Assembly: GCA_041725895.1 (NCBI GenBank)
Contig: JBGRQA010000008.1
Coordinates: 136,151 to 200,150 of the forward strand
Length of the DNA: 64,000 nt
Source of the DNA: JBGRQA01 sp041725895
GTDB lineage: Bacteria > Bacteroidota > Bacteroidia > Bacteroidales > Marinifilaceae
Direction of reading: 5' to 3'
The notes beneath the pieces are model-generated. The model saw only the letters and a list, made by a program, of their open reading frames with translations. It was not told the origin of the DNA and made no database searches. Below are positions 53,368 to 61,674 of this stretch, piece after piece; positions within the stretch are counted from its first letter, which is position 1; each line of letters opens with the position of its first letter. A program made the position numbers and the translations under genes.

Positions 53368-54105
53368 ATGGCAAATATAGACGACTACCAAGCGGTCGTA
53401 AACGACTTGGAAAACATTCCTGAAAAGGATGTCAAGGAACCTTCGATGCCTGTTGATACAGCAGTGCAGGAAGCAGAAAACCTCTATGAGTGGTGCCAGG
53501 ATGACAAACCGCAACTACAGGCGGCAGGTCTTCCTCTCAGCACCATCGATGCCATTCCGGTACGGGCAGGTGCCTGCAGGTACGCCCAATCTCTTTGGAT
53601 GAAGGAATTCAACGATAGAGAGAAGGACGAACTGGAATGGAAAGAACTCTCACCGAAAGCCTACAATCTCAAAGGTGTAATTCTACACAATTTTCGTTAT
53701 GCTTTTCGGAATGACGATGGACTTATGTCCCAGGTGAATCGAATTGCCGAAGGATCGGGCCATGCAGATATGATTCAGGATTTAAGCGACCTGGCCCTGT
53801 TGGGCAAAGCACACCCTGAGCCATTACAGGCCGTTGGTTTTGATCTTGGCAAACTGGACCTTTCCGAAGATCTGTCGGATCGACTGGCTTCTCTTTTGGC
53901 CAAGGTAAATGGAACCAAAGGCAATCACAATCCTTCCAAGGAAATGCGCGACCGGGCCTTTACCTACTTGAAGCAGGCGGTAGACGAAGTACGCGAATGT
54001 GGTAAATTTGTATTCTGGCAGAACGAAATTCGCCTGAGGGGATACCGAAGCGCCTATTTCAGAAAAAGAACAACCAGAGCCAAAAAGGCAGAAATGACCG
54101 AATAG
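53368..54105 (+). CDS. Unrecognised 245-residue protein linked to a downstream repeat array
   Basis: A soluble, mostly helical and acidic protein with no signal peptide or membrane segment and no family I can name. Visible parts: an acidic N-terminus (NDLENIPEKDVKEPSMPVD), IDAIPVRAGACRYAQSLWMKEF near residue 65, SPKAYNLKGVILHNFRYAFR near 105, a Leu-rich middle (LSDLALLGKAHPEPLQAVGF), a basic conserved-looking C-terminal segment CGKFVFWQNEIRLRGYRSAYFRKRTTRAKK and a short tail. The C-terminal end is rich in Arg, Lys and aromatic residues and could bind nucleic acid. The repeat array begins 16 bases after the stop and a terminator follows it, so gene and array share one transcript. Confidence 0.85.
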   Translation: MANIDDYQAVVNDLENIPEKDVKEPSMPVDTAVQEAENLYEWCQDDKPQLQAAGLPLSTIDAIPVRAGACRYAQSLWMKEFNDREKDELEWKELSPKAYNLKGVILHNFRYAFRNDDGLMSQVNRIAEGSGHADMIQDLSDLALLGKAHPEPLQAVGFDLGKLDLSEDLSDRLASLLAKVNGTKGNHNPSKEMRDRAFTYLKQAVDEVRECGKFVFWQNEIRLRGYRSAYFRKRTTRAKKAEMTE

Positions 54106-54120
54106 GCCCCAAAGCCCCGT

Positions 54121-54345
54121 GCAGGGCGGATTGTTACCCCGCAGGGCGGGTCAGAAGTGCGCAGGGCGGGTCAAAACGCCGCAGGGCCACTTCATTTTCG
54201 CGCAGGGCGGGTCAAAATCCTGCAGGACGCACTCAAAATTGCGCAGGGCGGGTCAAATTCCCGCAGGGCGCCCTGAAAATTGCGCAGGGCCGCCCAAAAT
54301 CCAGCAGGGCTACCTAAAAAAGGCACAGGGCCATACAATAGCTAC
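54121..54345. repeat. GC-rich array of 11 units with 20/21-bp spacing
   Basis: GCAGG cores begin at 54121, 54141, 54161, 54181, 54202, 54222, 54243, 54263, 54284 and 54304, with a degenerate eleventh (ACAGGG) at 54325. Spacings are 20,20,20,21,20,21,20,21,20,21, mean about 20.4. The typical unit is GCAGGGCGGGTCAAAAT plus 3-4 joining bases. GCAGGGC and the A-rich end are kept; the five or six bases between vary (GGGTC, GGATT, CACTT, GCACT, GCCCT, CGCCC, TACCT). The mixed 20/21 period breaks any reading frame, so it is non-coding. It lies between a stop codon and a terminator, far above its surroundings in G+C. Confidence 0.93.
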
Positions 54346-54349
54346 TAAG

Positions 54350-54386
54350 GAAACGCCCCAAACTTGGTTTTGGGGTGTTTTTTTAT
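54350..54386 (+). terminator. Terminator closing the array transcript
   Basis: GCCCCAAA, a short loop and TTTTGGGGTG followed by a run of seven T. The left arm repeats the GCCCCAAA found at 54106-54113 right after the stop codon, so the right arm could also pair with that copy and enclose the whole array. Confidence 0.8.
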
Positions 54387-54502
54387 GCACACAACTATAA
54401 CCTTATCTGGGAAACACAAAGTATTTCATCCCCAATCAATTCCTCTAAGTATTTAACCGCAATTAACGGTTCTACTTTACTATAATATCATCAGATTATT
54501 CG

Positions 54503-54510
54503 TACTTTTA
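54503..54510 (+). promoter_or_regulatory. Candidate -7 box for the Roco gene
   Basis: TACTTTTA is one base off TAnnTTTG and lies 86 bases before the ATG at 54596. No TTG at the expected distance. Confidence 0.3.
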
Positions 54511-54595
54511 TAATTCCGAAAAAGTAGATCACTTGATTAAAAGCCACAGGCGCTCAAACGATAACCAGCACCCAAAAGAACTGATAAGAAGCAAT

Positions 54596-57500
54596 ATGTC
54601 TGAACTCGCATTACAACTGATAGAACAAGAGAAACGGAAGAGAACCGGGAAACTGGACCTGGGAAATTGTGGATTGTCAACAATCCCGGAAGAACTGTTT
54701 GATCTTACAAATCTTCAAACCCTAAACCTTAGCAATAATCAAATCAAAGACGTCTGGTGTTTAAAAAAACTTACCTGCCTAATAAAACTAGACCTCAGCT
54801 TTAATCACATCAAATACTTCAGCATACGGGGAATGCTTACCAATCTACAAAGCCTTAACCTTCGAGGCAACACATTAGATCTAATCAGTTTTTCGGAAGA
54901 GCATACAAATCTACAATTCTTAGACCTAAGCTACAATGAGCTCAATAATACCATCTTATTAATGAAGCTTACCAACCTACAAAGCCTAAATCTTAGAGAC
55001 AACGAATGTCAAGACATCAAACACTTGGGAAACCTGACAAGCTTACAAAGCCTAGATCTAGGCGATAATCAAATCAAAGACATCAGCACTCTAGGAAAGC
55101 TCTCCTGCCTGCAAACACTTTACCTAGGGAACAATCAAATCGAAGACATCAGCGTTCTGGAAAAACTTACCAACCTACAAGCCCTTGAATTGAACGGCAA
55201 TAAAATCAGAATCTTCAGCTTTCTAAAAAAACTTACCACCCTACAAACCCTTGAGCTTTCACATAATCAAATCAAAGATGTCAGCTTTTTAAAAAAACTT
55301 ACTAACCTACTAACCCTTGACCTGAGCGGCAACCAAATCAATGACCTTAGTTTTTTGGAAAAGCTGACAAGCCTACAAACCCTTATCCTAAACAATAATA
55401 GCATTGAAGACAGCAGCTTTATTGAAAAACTCACCAAACTACAAATCCTTAACCTTCGTCACAATCCGATCAAAGACTACAGCTTTTTAGAAAAACTTAC
55501 TAACCTACTAACCCTTGACCTGAGCGGCAACCAAATCAATGACCTTAGTTTTTTGGAAAAGCTGACAAGCCTGCAAATTCTTAAACTGAATAACAATCAG
55601 ATCAAAGAAATCAGCATTGTAGAAAAGCTCAAAAACCTGGTAATCCTTGACCTGAACGACAATCAAATAAAGAACATAAGCTTTTTAGAAAAGCTTACAA
55701 GCTTACAGAGCCTTGACCTAAACAAAAATCAGATCAATGATATCAGCATTGTAAAAAAGCTCATAAGCCTGGAAACCCTAAAACTTAGCAGTAATAACAT
55801 CCAAGACTACACCTTTTTAAAAGAGCTTACCAAGCTAAAAACCTTAAATTTAGTCGGTAATAACATCTCAGACATTAGTTTTTTAGAAAACTTTAGCAAT
55901 CTAGAAACCTTAATACTAAACTTTAATGAAATAACAGACATCAGCCTTTTAGGAAAACTTACAAGCCTGCAAACCCTTGAGCTGAGGGGAAATCAAATCC
56001 AAGACATCAGCTTTTTAGGAAACCTTACCAAGCTACAAACCCTTGATCTATTTGGAAATGTAATCGAAAACATCAGTTTTTTAATCCCCTTGCTAAAAAC
56101 TGGTCTACAAATAACTAAAAATGGTTGGGACAAAGGCATTCAAATTGATGACAATCCAATTAAAACGCCCCCTGTAAATATCGTTGAGAAAGGAAGGGAA
56201 GCTATACTAAACTGGTTTGAGCAAATCGAAAAGGATGGTGAAGCCCCATTGTTTGAAGCTAAATTAATGATACTGGGCCAAGGGGGAGCTGGCAAAACCA
56301 CCTTTGCCAATTTGCAACTGGATCCAAACTATCAAGTAGAACCTGGTAAGTCAGATTCAACTCTGGGCATAGTTGTACATAAAGGCAAAGCGTTCAAGCA
56401 TCAGAACCAAAATCAACAGGAAATAAAAGCACATTTATGGGATTTTGGTGGCCAGGACATCCAAAAAATGCTGCACCAGTTCTTTATTACAGAGAATTGT
56501 CTCTACGTATTGGTTTCGGACAAGAGGGCAGAGAATACCAACTTTGATTACTGGTTTCAGATCATCAACCTCCTTGGACCTCAAAGCTCCGTAATCGTAC
56601 TGGAAAATCCCAAAGACATTGAATCAGCAAACGAAGATTTTGCTCTCAACAAATACCGTGAATTATTTAAGGAACTCTCCATTGATTGCCAGGAGGTAAA
56701 CTTGCAGCTCACAAGAAAAGGAGATAAAACCAGATGGCAATTACTGAATGAAACCATATCAAAGAAACTATCAAGACTTGAAATCGTGAACCGACCTGTC
56801 CCTAGAAAATGGTCGTTGATAAGAGATGAATTGACCCAACTAAAAGAGAAAAAGTACATTACCAAGGATGCCTTCCATACCATCTGTTCACAACCGAAAA
56901 TTGGGTTAAATATCGAACAGAGCAATCTTTGCCTCTACTATTTAAAGGAATTGGGCGACCTGGTTTATTTTGACGACCGGGATCTGTGCACCCATATTTT
57001 TCTGGATCAAAATTGGCTAACCCAAGGGATGTATTACATTCTGTCGGACAAACAAATCAAGGATAAAAAAGGACGCTTTACCAGAAAGCAGGCCTATCAA
57101 CAATGGAACAGCAACGGTTACAATGAGGAAGAGAAAGCCATGCTACTTCGCTTGCTCCTGAAAGACAAATTTGACATTTGTTACGAACTACCCCACGAGA
57201 AAGATGTTTTTATCACCCCTTTGCTCTTAACCAACGACAAGCCCCAAGCATGGGAATACGAAACAAATCTTCGATTCCGATATCAATACAGCTTTATTCC
57301 TCACGGTATGTTTTCCCGCCTCATCGTGCGGATTCATGAAAAGATTGATGCGGGGTACCGCTGGAAAACAGGGGTTCGATTGATCGAAACCTATAACGGA
57401 ACAAATATCAGGGCTGAAGTTCAGCAATTGACCGACCCCGATGGCAACCAGCAGGTTATCGATATCAGACTCAACGGAAGCAAGGAAGGATGCAAGCATT

Positions 57501-58297
57501 TGTTGAGTTTCATTAGATCAGCCATCGAAGACCTGCACAAGGACTTTAAAAACATCCAGTTTAGCCGAATTGTTGCCTGCAATTGCGAAACCTGCACTGC
57601 TTTAATGAAAAATGGGGAAAGACCCTCCTTCTACGACTATGAAAGACTAAAAGCCAAGATTCAAAACCGGAAATACTATGAAGAGTGCGGCAAATCGAAT
57701 TTCCAGACCATAAACATTGGGCAAATCCTAAGTGACGTAATCCTTGAGAATGCAGCCAATGATAATATTGATAGTGAATTTTTGTACCGACTAAAGAAAA
57801 TGGGACTTAGCATGAATCAAATAAACAACAACAACACAATCAACCAATCTGATTTTGGAAACGCAAATGCATCTGCCAATGCCGAAGCAAGCGCCGAAGC
57901 TACAAGTAACGTTTCCATCGAAATTCAAAACCTATTGGGCGAAACCGAAATGCTAAAGGAAGACATTGAAGACGAAAGAAAGCTTCTTCAAAGGGAGATG
58001 GATAATGACGAAATCGATGTTACCATTAGGGATATCGAAAAGGCAGAGAAGGCCATGGAGGAAATAGAAACTGCAGAAAAACAAAACCAGGTACTACCGA
58101 GAGCATCTAAAAATCGCTTACAACGATTCATGGATGATCTGAACAACGAAGAATCAAGTCTTCACAAAACTTTAAAAGCACTACGAAAGGGAAAAGATTA
58201 CGGGGTTAGTTTAGCTGAAAACTACAACAAAATAGCTGAAAACATCGGTTTACCTTCAGTACCGCCATTTATCCTTAAAGCGGTTAAACAATTCTAA
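54596..58297 (+). CDS. Roco protein: LRR array, Roc GTPase, COR domain, coiled coil
   Basis: A 1233-residue cytosolic protein; the ATG at 54596 gives MSELALQLIEQEKRKRTGKL, a typical Roco opening, so the TTG at 54533 is not used. Residues about 18-500 hold one capping and 21 leucine-rich repeats of 22 residues (LTNLQTLNLSNNQIKDVSFL). The Roc GTPase has P-loop GQGGAGKTTF near 561 and LWDFGGQD near 614, but the base-recognition NKxD is replaced by VLENPKD. COR follows (about 700-960), then CNCETC near 993, an Ala/Asn/Ser linker (NANASANAEASAEATSN) and a charged coiled coil. Roco GTPases cycle between monomer and dimer. The bacterial role is unknown, and its partner genes are not evident. Confidence 0.93.
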   Translation: MSELALQLIEQEKRKRTGKLDLGNCGLSTIPEELFDLTNLQTLNLSNNQIKDVWCLKKLTCLIKLDLSFNHIKYFSIRGMLTNLQSLNLRGNTLDLISFSEEHTNLQFLDLSYNELNNTILLMKLTNLQSLNLRDNECQDIKHLGNLTSLQSLDLGDNQIKDISTLGKLSCLQTLYLGNNQIEDISVLEKLTNLQALELNGNKIRIFSFLKKLTTLQTLELSHNQIKDVSFLKKLTNLLTLDLSGNQINDLSFLEKLTSLQTLILNNNSIEDSSFIEKLTKLQILNLRHNPIKDYSFLEKLTNLLTLDLSGNQINDLSFLEKLTSLQILKLNNNQIKEISIVEKLKNLVILDLNDNQIKNISFLEKLTSLQSLDLNKNQINDISIVKKLISLETLKLSSNNIQDYTFLKELTKLKTLNLVGNNISDISFLENFSNLETLILNFNEITDISLLGKLTSLQTLELRGNQIQDISFLGNLTKLQTLDLFGNVIENISFLIPLLKTGLQITKNGWDKGIQIDDNPIKTPPVNIVEKGREAILNWFEQIEKDGEAPLFEAKLMILGQGGAGKTTFANLQLDPNYQVEPGKSDSTLGIVVHKGKAFKHQNQNQQEIKAHLWDFGGQDIQKMLHQFFITENCLYVLVSDKRAENTNFDYWFQIINLLGPQSSVIVLENPKDIESANEDFALNKYRELFKELSIDCQEVNLQLTRKGDKTRWQLLNETISKKLSRLEIVNRPVPRKWSLIRDELTQLKEKKYITKDAFHTICSQPKIGLNIEQSNLCLYYLKELGDLVYFDDRDLCTHIFLDQNWLTQGMYYILSDKQIKDKKGRFTRKQAYQQWNSNGYNEEEKAMLLRLLLKDKFDICYELPHEKDVFITPLLLTNDKPQAWEYETNLRFRYQYSFIPHGMFSRLIVRIHEKIDAGYRWKTGVRLIETYNGTNIRAEVQQLTDPDGNQQVIDIRLNGSKEGCKHLLSFIRSAIEDLHKDFKNIQFSRIVACNCETCTALMKNGERPSFYDYERLKAKIQNRKYYEECGKSNFQTINIGQILSDVILENAANDNIDSEFLYRLKKMGLSMNQINNNNTINQSDFGNANASANAEASAEATSNVSIEIQNLLGETEMLKEDIEDERKLLQREMDNDEIDVTIRDIEKAEKAMEEIETAEKQNQVLPRASKNRLQRFMDDLNNEESSLHKTLKALRKGKDYGVSLAENYNKIAENIGLPSVPPFILKAVKQF
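55282..55379. repeat. Near-identical 98-bp LRR segment, copy A
   Basis: Matches 55480-55577 at 96 of 98 positions, 198 bases (three 66-bp repeats) apart, while other repeats in the array differ much more. The encoded repeat LTNLLTLDLSGNQINDLSFLEK is identical in both except its neighbouring residues, which points to a recent duplication or gene conversion. Confidence 0.88.
55480..55577. repeat. Near-identical 98-bp LRR segment, copy B
   Basis: Partner of 55282-55379. The only differences are an A/G in the run before the first AACTTACT and an A/G in CCT.CAAA at the end. Confidence 0.88.
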
Positions 58298-58491
58298 TTC
58301 TATTTTTCGGGCACAAACCATTTCCGGATCTGGAAAAAACCGGTCTCAATCCATTTTCAAGATCCGGGAAGGAGTTGCCGCTTAGAGTAATGGGCACTAT
58401 AGAATTTGGGGTGGAAAAAAAAGCTTACTCCTCGATCAAAAAAACAACGGAAACAAAAATTATTTGCAAAGGATAAATTCGTAGAACCAAT

Positions 58492-59037
58492 TTACTTGCT
58501 GATGATTTTCAGCACCATTTCCATGTTCTGTTTTACGATATTGGGATAGGTACCAGTCTTGGCCAGTTCAATGCTTTTGGCAATAAGGGCTTCCAGGTAT
58601 TCCATACAAAGATCCAAATCATCGATTTGAAAGATTCCTTTCTCCGATCCCTGCAAAAGAATCGTTCGAATCAGCTGTCGATAGGCTCTTTGAAATGCTT
58701 CAACCACAATATCGCAGGGATAGTAAAAGGAGAATTCCTCCTGTTTTCCTGCTTCAATGGCCTTTTGCAATCGCAGGAAACAGAAACCGTTCACCCTATC
58801 CAGTTTCTCCGCTTCATCTGCAATGGTCTGCAACTCATTCTCCATCACCTCCACTTCAGACTGCGCAAAACGATCTACCAGGTACTGATACACCTCTTCC
58901 TTCCCCTTATAGTACTTGTAGATGGTTTTCTTACTAATCTTCAACTCATTTGCGACACGATCCACCGTGGTTTTCTTATAACCCAGAGAACAAAACAGTC
59001 GCTCAAAAGCATTGGCAATTTCAAGTTGCATATCCAT
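58492..59037 (-). CDS. TetR-family transcriptional regulator
   Basis: About 181 residues from ATG 59037 (a GTG at 59043 and an ATG at 59031 are alternatives). The N-terminal helix-turn-helix reads IANAFERLFCSLGYKKTTVDRVANELKISKKTIYKYYKGKEEVYQY, with the conserved TVD, AxxLxISKxTxYxYY pattern in residues 5-50. The C-terminal ligand domain is helical and divergent. It lies 195 bases behind the esterase gene on the same strand and may regulate it. The effector is unknown. Confidence 0.9.
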   Translation of the reverse strand: MDMQLEIANAFERLFCSLGYKKTTVDRVANELKISKKTIYKYYKGKEEVYQYLVDRFAQSEVEVMENELQTIADEAEKLDRVNGFCFLRLQKAIEAGKQEEFSFYYPCDIVVEAFQRAYRQLIRTILLQGSEKGIFQIDDLDLCMEYLEALIAKSIELAKTGTYPNIVKQNMEMVLKIISK

Positions 59038-59238
59038 ATTCACAATACAAAAGGGGAAACAATTTCTTTTCGAAGAACAAAGAAACCGATTCCCCTATAC
59101 ATAACCAAATCAATTCAAAACAGAAAAATTTCAACTCCCTTATGAGTCTTGCATTTCCATCTCATTTTTATCATCATCACTATTGAAAGACAATCATTGA
59201 TTTCTTGTCAAACAATTCTTATCCTAAAAAATCTAATA

Positions 59239-60213
59239 CTATTCTCTAATCTCGGCCACAAACTTGTGCTCCGCAAATACCTTTTGGAAGTATTCCCCTG
59301 CCTCACGAACAGAATCGACAGCCCGGGGCAACACGCCAAAACAGGAGAATCCGTGAACCATTTCACCATAGCATGACCAGCTGGCTTCCACCCCCTTCTC
59401 CTTCAGTTTTTCGGCAAAGGCAATTCCCTCATCACGCAAAGGATCATATCCCCCCGTCACCACCAAGGTGTGAGGATAGTGTTCCGAAACAGGGCCAAAC
59501 CAGGGAGAAATACGGGGATCCTGCAGATCCAGTTTTCCGCCTCCGTACTGTTGCAGAAACCACTCCATCTGGCAAAGGTCCAACATGTAGCCCTTTCCAA
59601 ATGTTGTTTTGGACGCGGTTTTTGCCACCTGGTTCAAACTGGGACAGAACATCACCTGGGCACAGGGACCACTTTCACCAGCAAATTTCATAGCAATATT
59701 GGCAGTAAGATTGCCCCCGGCGCTATCGCCGCTTAAACCAATCCGTTCTGCATCTGCACCCAATTTTTCTGCATTTTTCCTTACCCACTCAAAAGTTTCT
59801 AAAGCATCCTCTACCGCTGCCGGATAGGGATGTTCCGGCGCCAACCGGTATTCCACAGACAGTACCTGAGCATCGGAAAAACGGCTCAAATTTCGGCACA
59901 AACCATCATGGGTGGTACGATTACCGCCAACCCAACCGCCGCCATGGAAGAACAGGACAATGGGCAGGTTCTTCTCACCTGAAGGACGGTACAACCGTAC
60001 CGGGAGATTTCGCTCCTCCAGGTCTATCTCAAAATCAGCAACATCATAAAGTTCAGCCTTCTCCCCCTCCATTTGAAGAGCAACCAGCTCCATGGTTCCC
60101 CGAAACATTTGTGGCGAAAGCGTTTCACCTGAAAGCTGAGCATTTTCCATTTTCTGCAAAAGCTCCTTCAGTATCTCATTCATAGGAGCAATCAATTCGT
60201 CGTTTTGCATCAT
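59239..60213 (-). CDS. Alpha/beta hydrolase of the HSL (hormone-sensitive lipase) family
   Basis: A 324-residue carboxylesterase. The oxyanion motif HGGGWVGGN lies near residue 92, the nucleophile elbow GDSAGGN near 165, the acid in VVTGGYDPLRDEG near 263 and the His in MVHGFSCFG near 293, which is the complete HSL/family IV triad. The lid-forming N-terminal helices are present. No signal peptide, so it is cytosolic. Substrate is probably a short-chain ester. The start is one of two adjacent ATG codons (60213 or 60210). Confidence 0.93.
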   Translation of the reverse strand: MMQNDELIAPMNEILKELLQKMENAQLSGETLSPQMFRGTMELVALQMEGEKAELYDVADFEIDLEERNLPVRLYRPSGEKNLPIVLFFHGGGWVGGNRTTHDGLCRNLSRFSDAQVLSVEYRLAPEHPYPAAVEDALETFEWVRKNAEKLGADAERIGLSGDSAGGNLTANIAMKFAGESGPCAQVMFCPSLNQVAKTASKTTFGKGYMLDLCQMEWFLQQYGGGKLDLQDPRISPWFGPVSEHYPHTLVVTGGYDPLRDEGIAFAEKLKEKGVEASWSCYGEMVHGFSCFGVLPRAVDSVREAGEYFQKVFAEHKFVAEIRE

Positions 60214-60609
60214 AACAATTTACAAGTTTTAGTAACAAAATCAATTGAATTGCTTCCGGAAGTCTTTACAAAGAAACTAAATTGAAAAACAGTTTCCAAA
60301 AGAAGTGGAAACTATTTTTATTTTTGGTTTCCACAAACATTTATTCCTCTTCTTAAATACGGGGTATTCACCTGGAAATATAACTTTATCGCAGCAAAAA
60401 TGAGAAGTTCTGCCAGCATTCCCTTGCTTCAGTTTTAGTAGCACAGACTTGCCTCGAAAATTCCAAACGCAGCAAAACAATTCCCAACTAGAGGAATTGT
60501 CATAACTCTGCCCAATGCAAGACGCTGGGAAAATATAGCGGGGTATTTGCACAAAAAATCCCGGCTCCAAAAACATGGAACCGGGATCTCAATATCCTAT
60601 TAGATGGTA
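60214..60609. other. Gap between the esterase gene and obg
   Basis: About 395 bases with no credible gene. Apart from the obg terminator (60556-60592) I see nothing in it. Confidence 0.5.
60556..60592 (-). terminator. Terminator of the hpt-adk-obg operon
   Basis: On the minus strand ATCCCGGTTCC pairs with GGAGCCGGGAT (one mismatch) and is followed by T residues, 18 bases past the obg stop codon. Confidence 0.8.
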
Positions 60610-61599
60610 CTATTCGTTCAGTGCACGCCACACCATATCTTTCAATTCCATCAACCCTTTCTGGGCAACAGAAGAAATAAACACATGGGGTATATCCGGC
60701 AAATCCTGTTCGATCTCCTCCATCAATTCCTCATCCAGCATATCAGATTTGGTGATAGCAAGCAAACGTCGTTTGTCCAGCAATTCAGGATTGAATTGCT
60801 TCAATTCGTTCAGGAGAATCTTGTATTCCTTATGAATATCGTCGCTATCGGCTGCAACCATGAACAACAACACAGAGTTTCGCTCAATGTGGCGCAGGAA
60901 TCGCAATCCCAGTCCTTTGCCTTCGTGAGCCCCTTCAATAATTCCCGGAATATCCGCCATTACGAAGGATCGATCGTCACGATAGCTCACAATTCCCAAA
61001 TTGGGAACAAGGGTGGTAAAGTGGTACTCTGCAATTTTAGGTTTGGCTGCAGAAACTACGGAAAGAAGGGTAGATTTCCCCACACTAGGGAATCCAACCA
61101 GACCAACATCCGCCAAAACTTTCAACTCTAAAATCACGGCCCGCTCCACACGCTCGCCACCCTGCTGGGCATATCGAGGCGTTTGGTTGGTTGCTGATTT
61201 AAAATTAAAGTTACCCAAACCTCCGCGGCCACCTTTAATTAGAATCACCTCCTGATCGTGCTCAGTTATTTCGGTAATCACCTCACCGGTTTCGGCATCA
61301 CGGGCTACGGTTCCCAAAGGAACTTCGATGATTTTATCTTCACCGCTAAACCCAGTACTACGACTTTCACTCCCCGAACCACCGTCTCCGGCAAAAATAT
61401 GGCGTTGAAATTTCAGGTGGATCAAAGTCCAGAATTGAGAATTCCCTCTAAGGATAATGTGTCCGCCTCGACCTCCATCACCACCATCAGGTCCACCCTT
61501 GGCGGTTAATTTATCACGACGAAGGTGGGCCGATCCATTTCCACCGGCTCCCGAGCGACCAAAAATCTTCACATAATCCACAAAATTTGATCCTGCCAT
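60610..61599 (-). CDS. obg: Ribosome-associated GTPase Obg (CgtA)
   Basis: Essential GTPase in 50S subunit assembly and stress signalling. The glycine-rich Obg fold opens NFVDYVKIFGRSGAGGNG and includes GGPDGGDGGRGGH (residues 1-155). The G domain has G1 GFPSVGKSTLLSVVS near 165, TTLVPNLG, DIPGIIEGAHEGKGLG and the base motif TKSD. 329 residues, with no C-terminal OCT domain, as usual in Bacteroidota. Third gene after hpt and adk. Confidence 0.96.
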   Translation of the reverse strand: MAGSNFVDYVKIFGRSGAGGNGSAHLRRDKLTAKGGPDGGDGGRGGHIILRGNSQFWTLIHLKFQRHIFAGDGGSGSESRSTGFSGEDKIIEVPLGTVARDAETGEVITEITEHDQEVILIKGGRGGLGNFNFKSATNQTPRYAQQGGERVERAVILELKVLADVGLVGFPSVGKSTLLSVVSAAKPKIAEYHFTTLVPNLGIVSYRDDRSFVMADIPGIIEGAHEGKGLGLRFLRHIERNSVLLFMVAADSDDIHKEYKILLNELKQFNPELLDKRRLLAITKSDMLDEELMEEIEQDLPDIPHVFISSVAQKGLMELKDMVWRALNE

Positions 61600-61674
61600 A
61601 CCAACTCCCTTTCTTTATTTTATTGAGCTTCGAATTCACAAATCAGAGAATCCGTAACTCTTTTTCAATTCTTC

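Noticed and set aside
54121..54345. CRISPR array
   Set aside because: Units are only 20-21 bp with 3-6 variable bases; there are no spacers of 25 bp or more, and no cas genes anywhere in the window.
54119..54400. Open frame of 93 codons across the GC-rich array
   Set aside because: It is a by-product of the repeat; the 20/21-bp step shifts the frame in each unit and the product is a Gln/Gly/Ala-rich low-complexity string.
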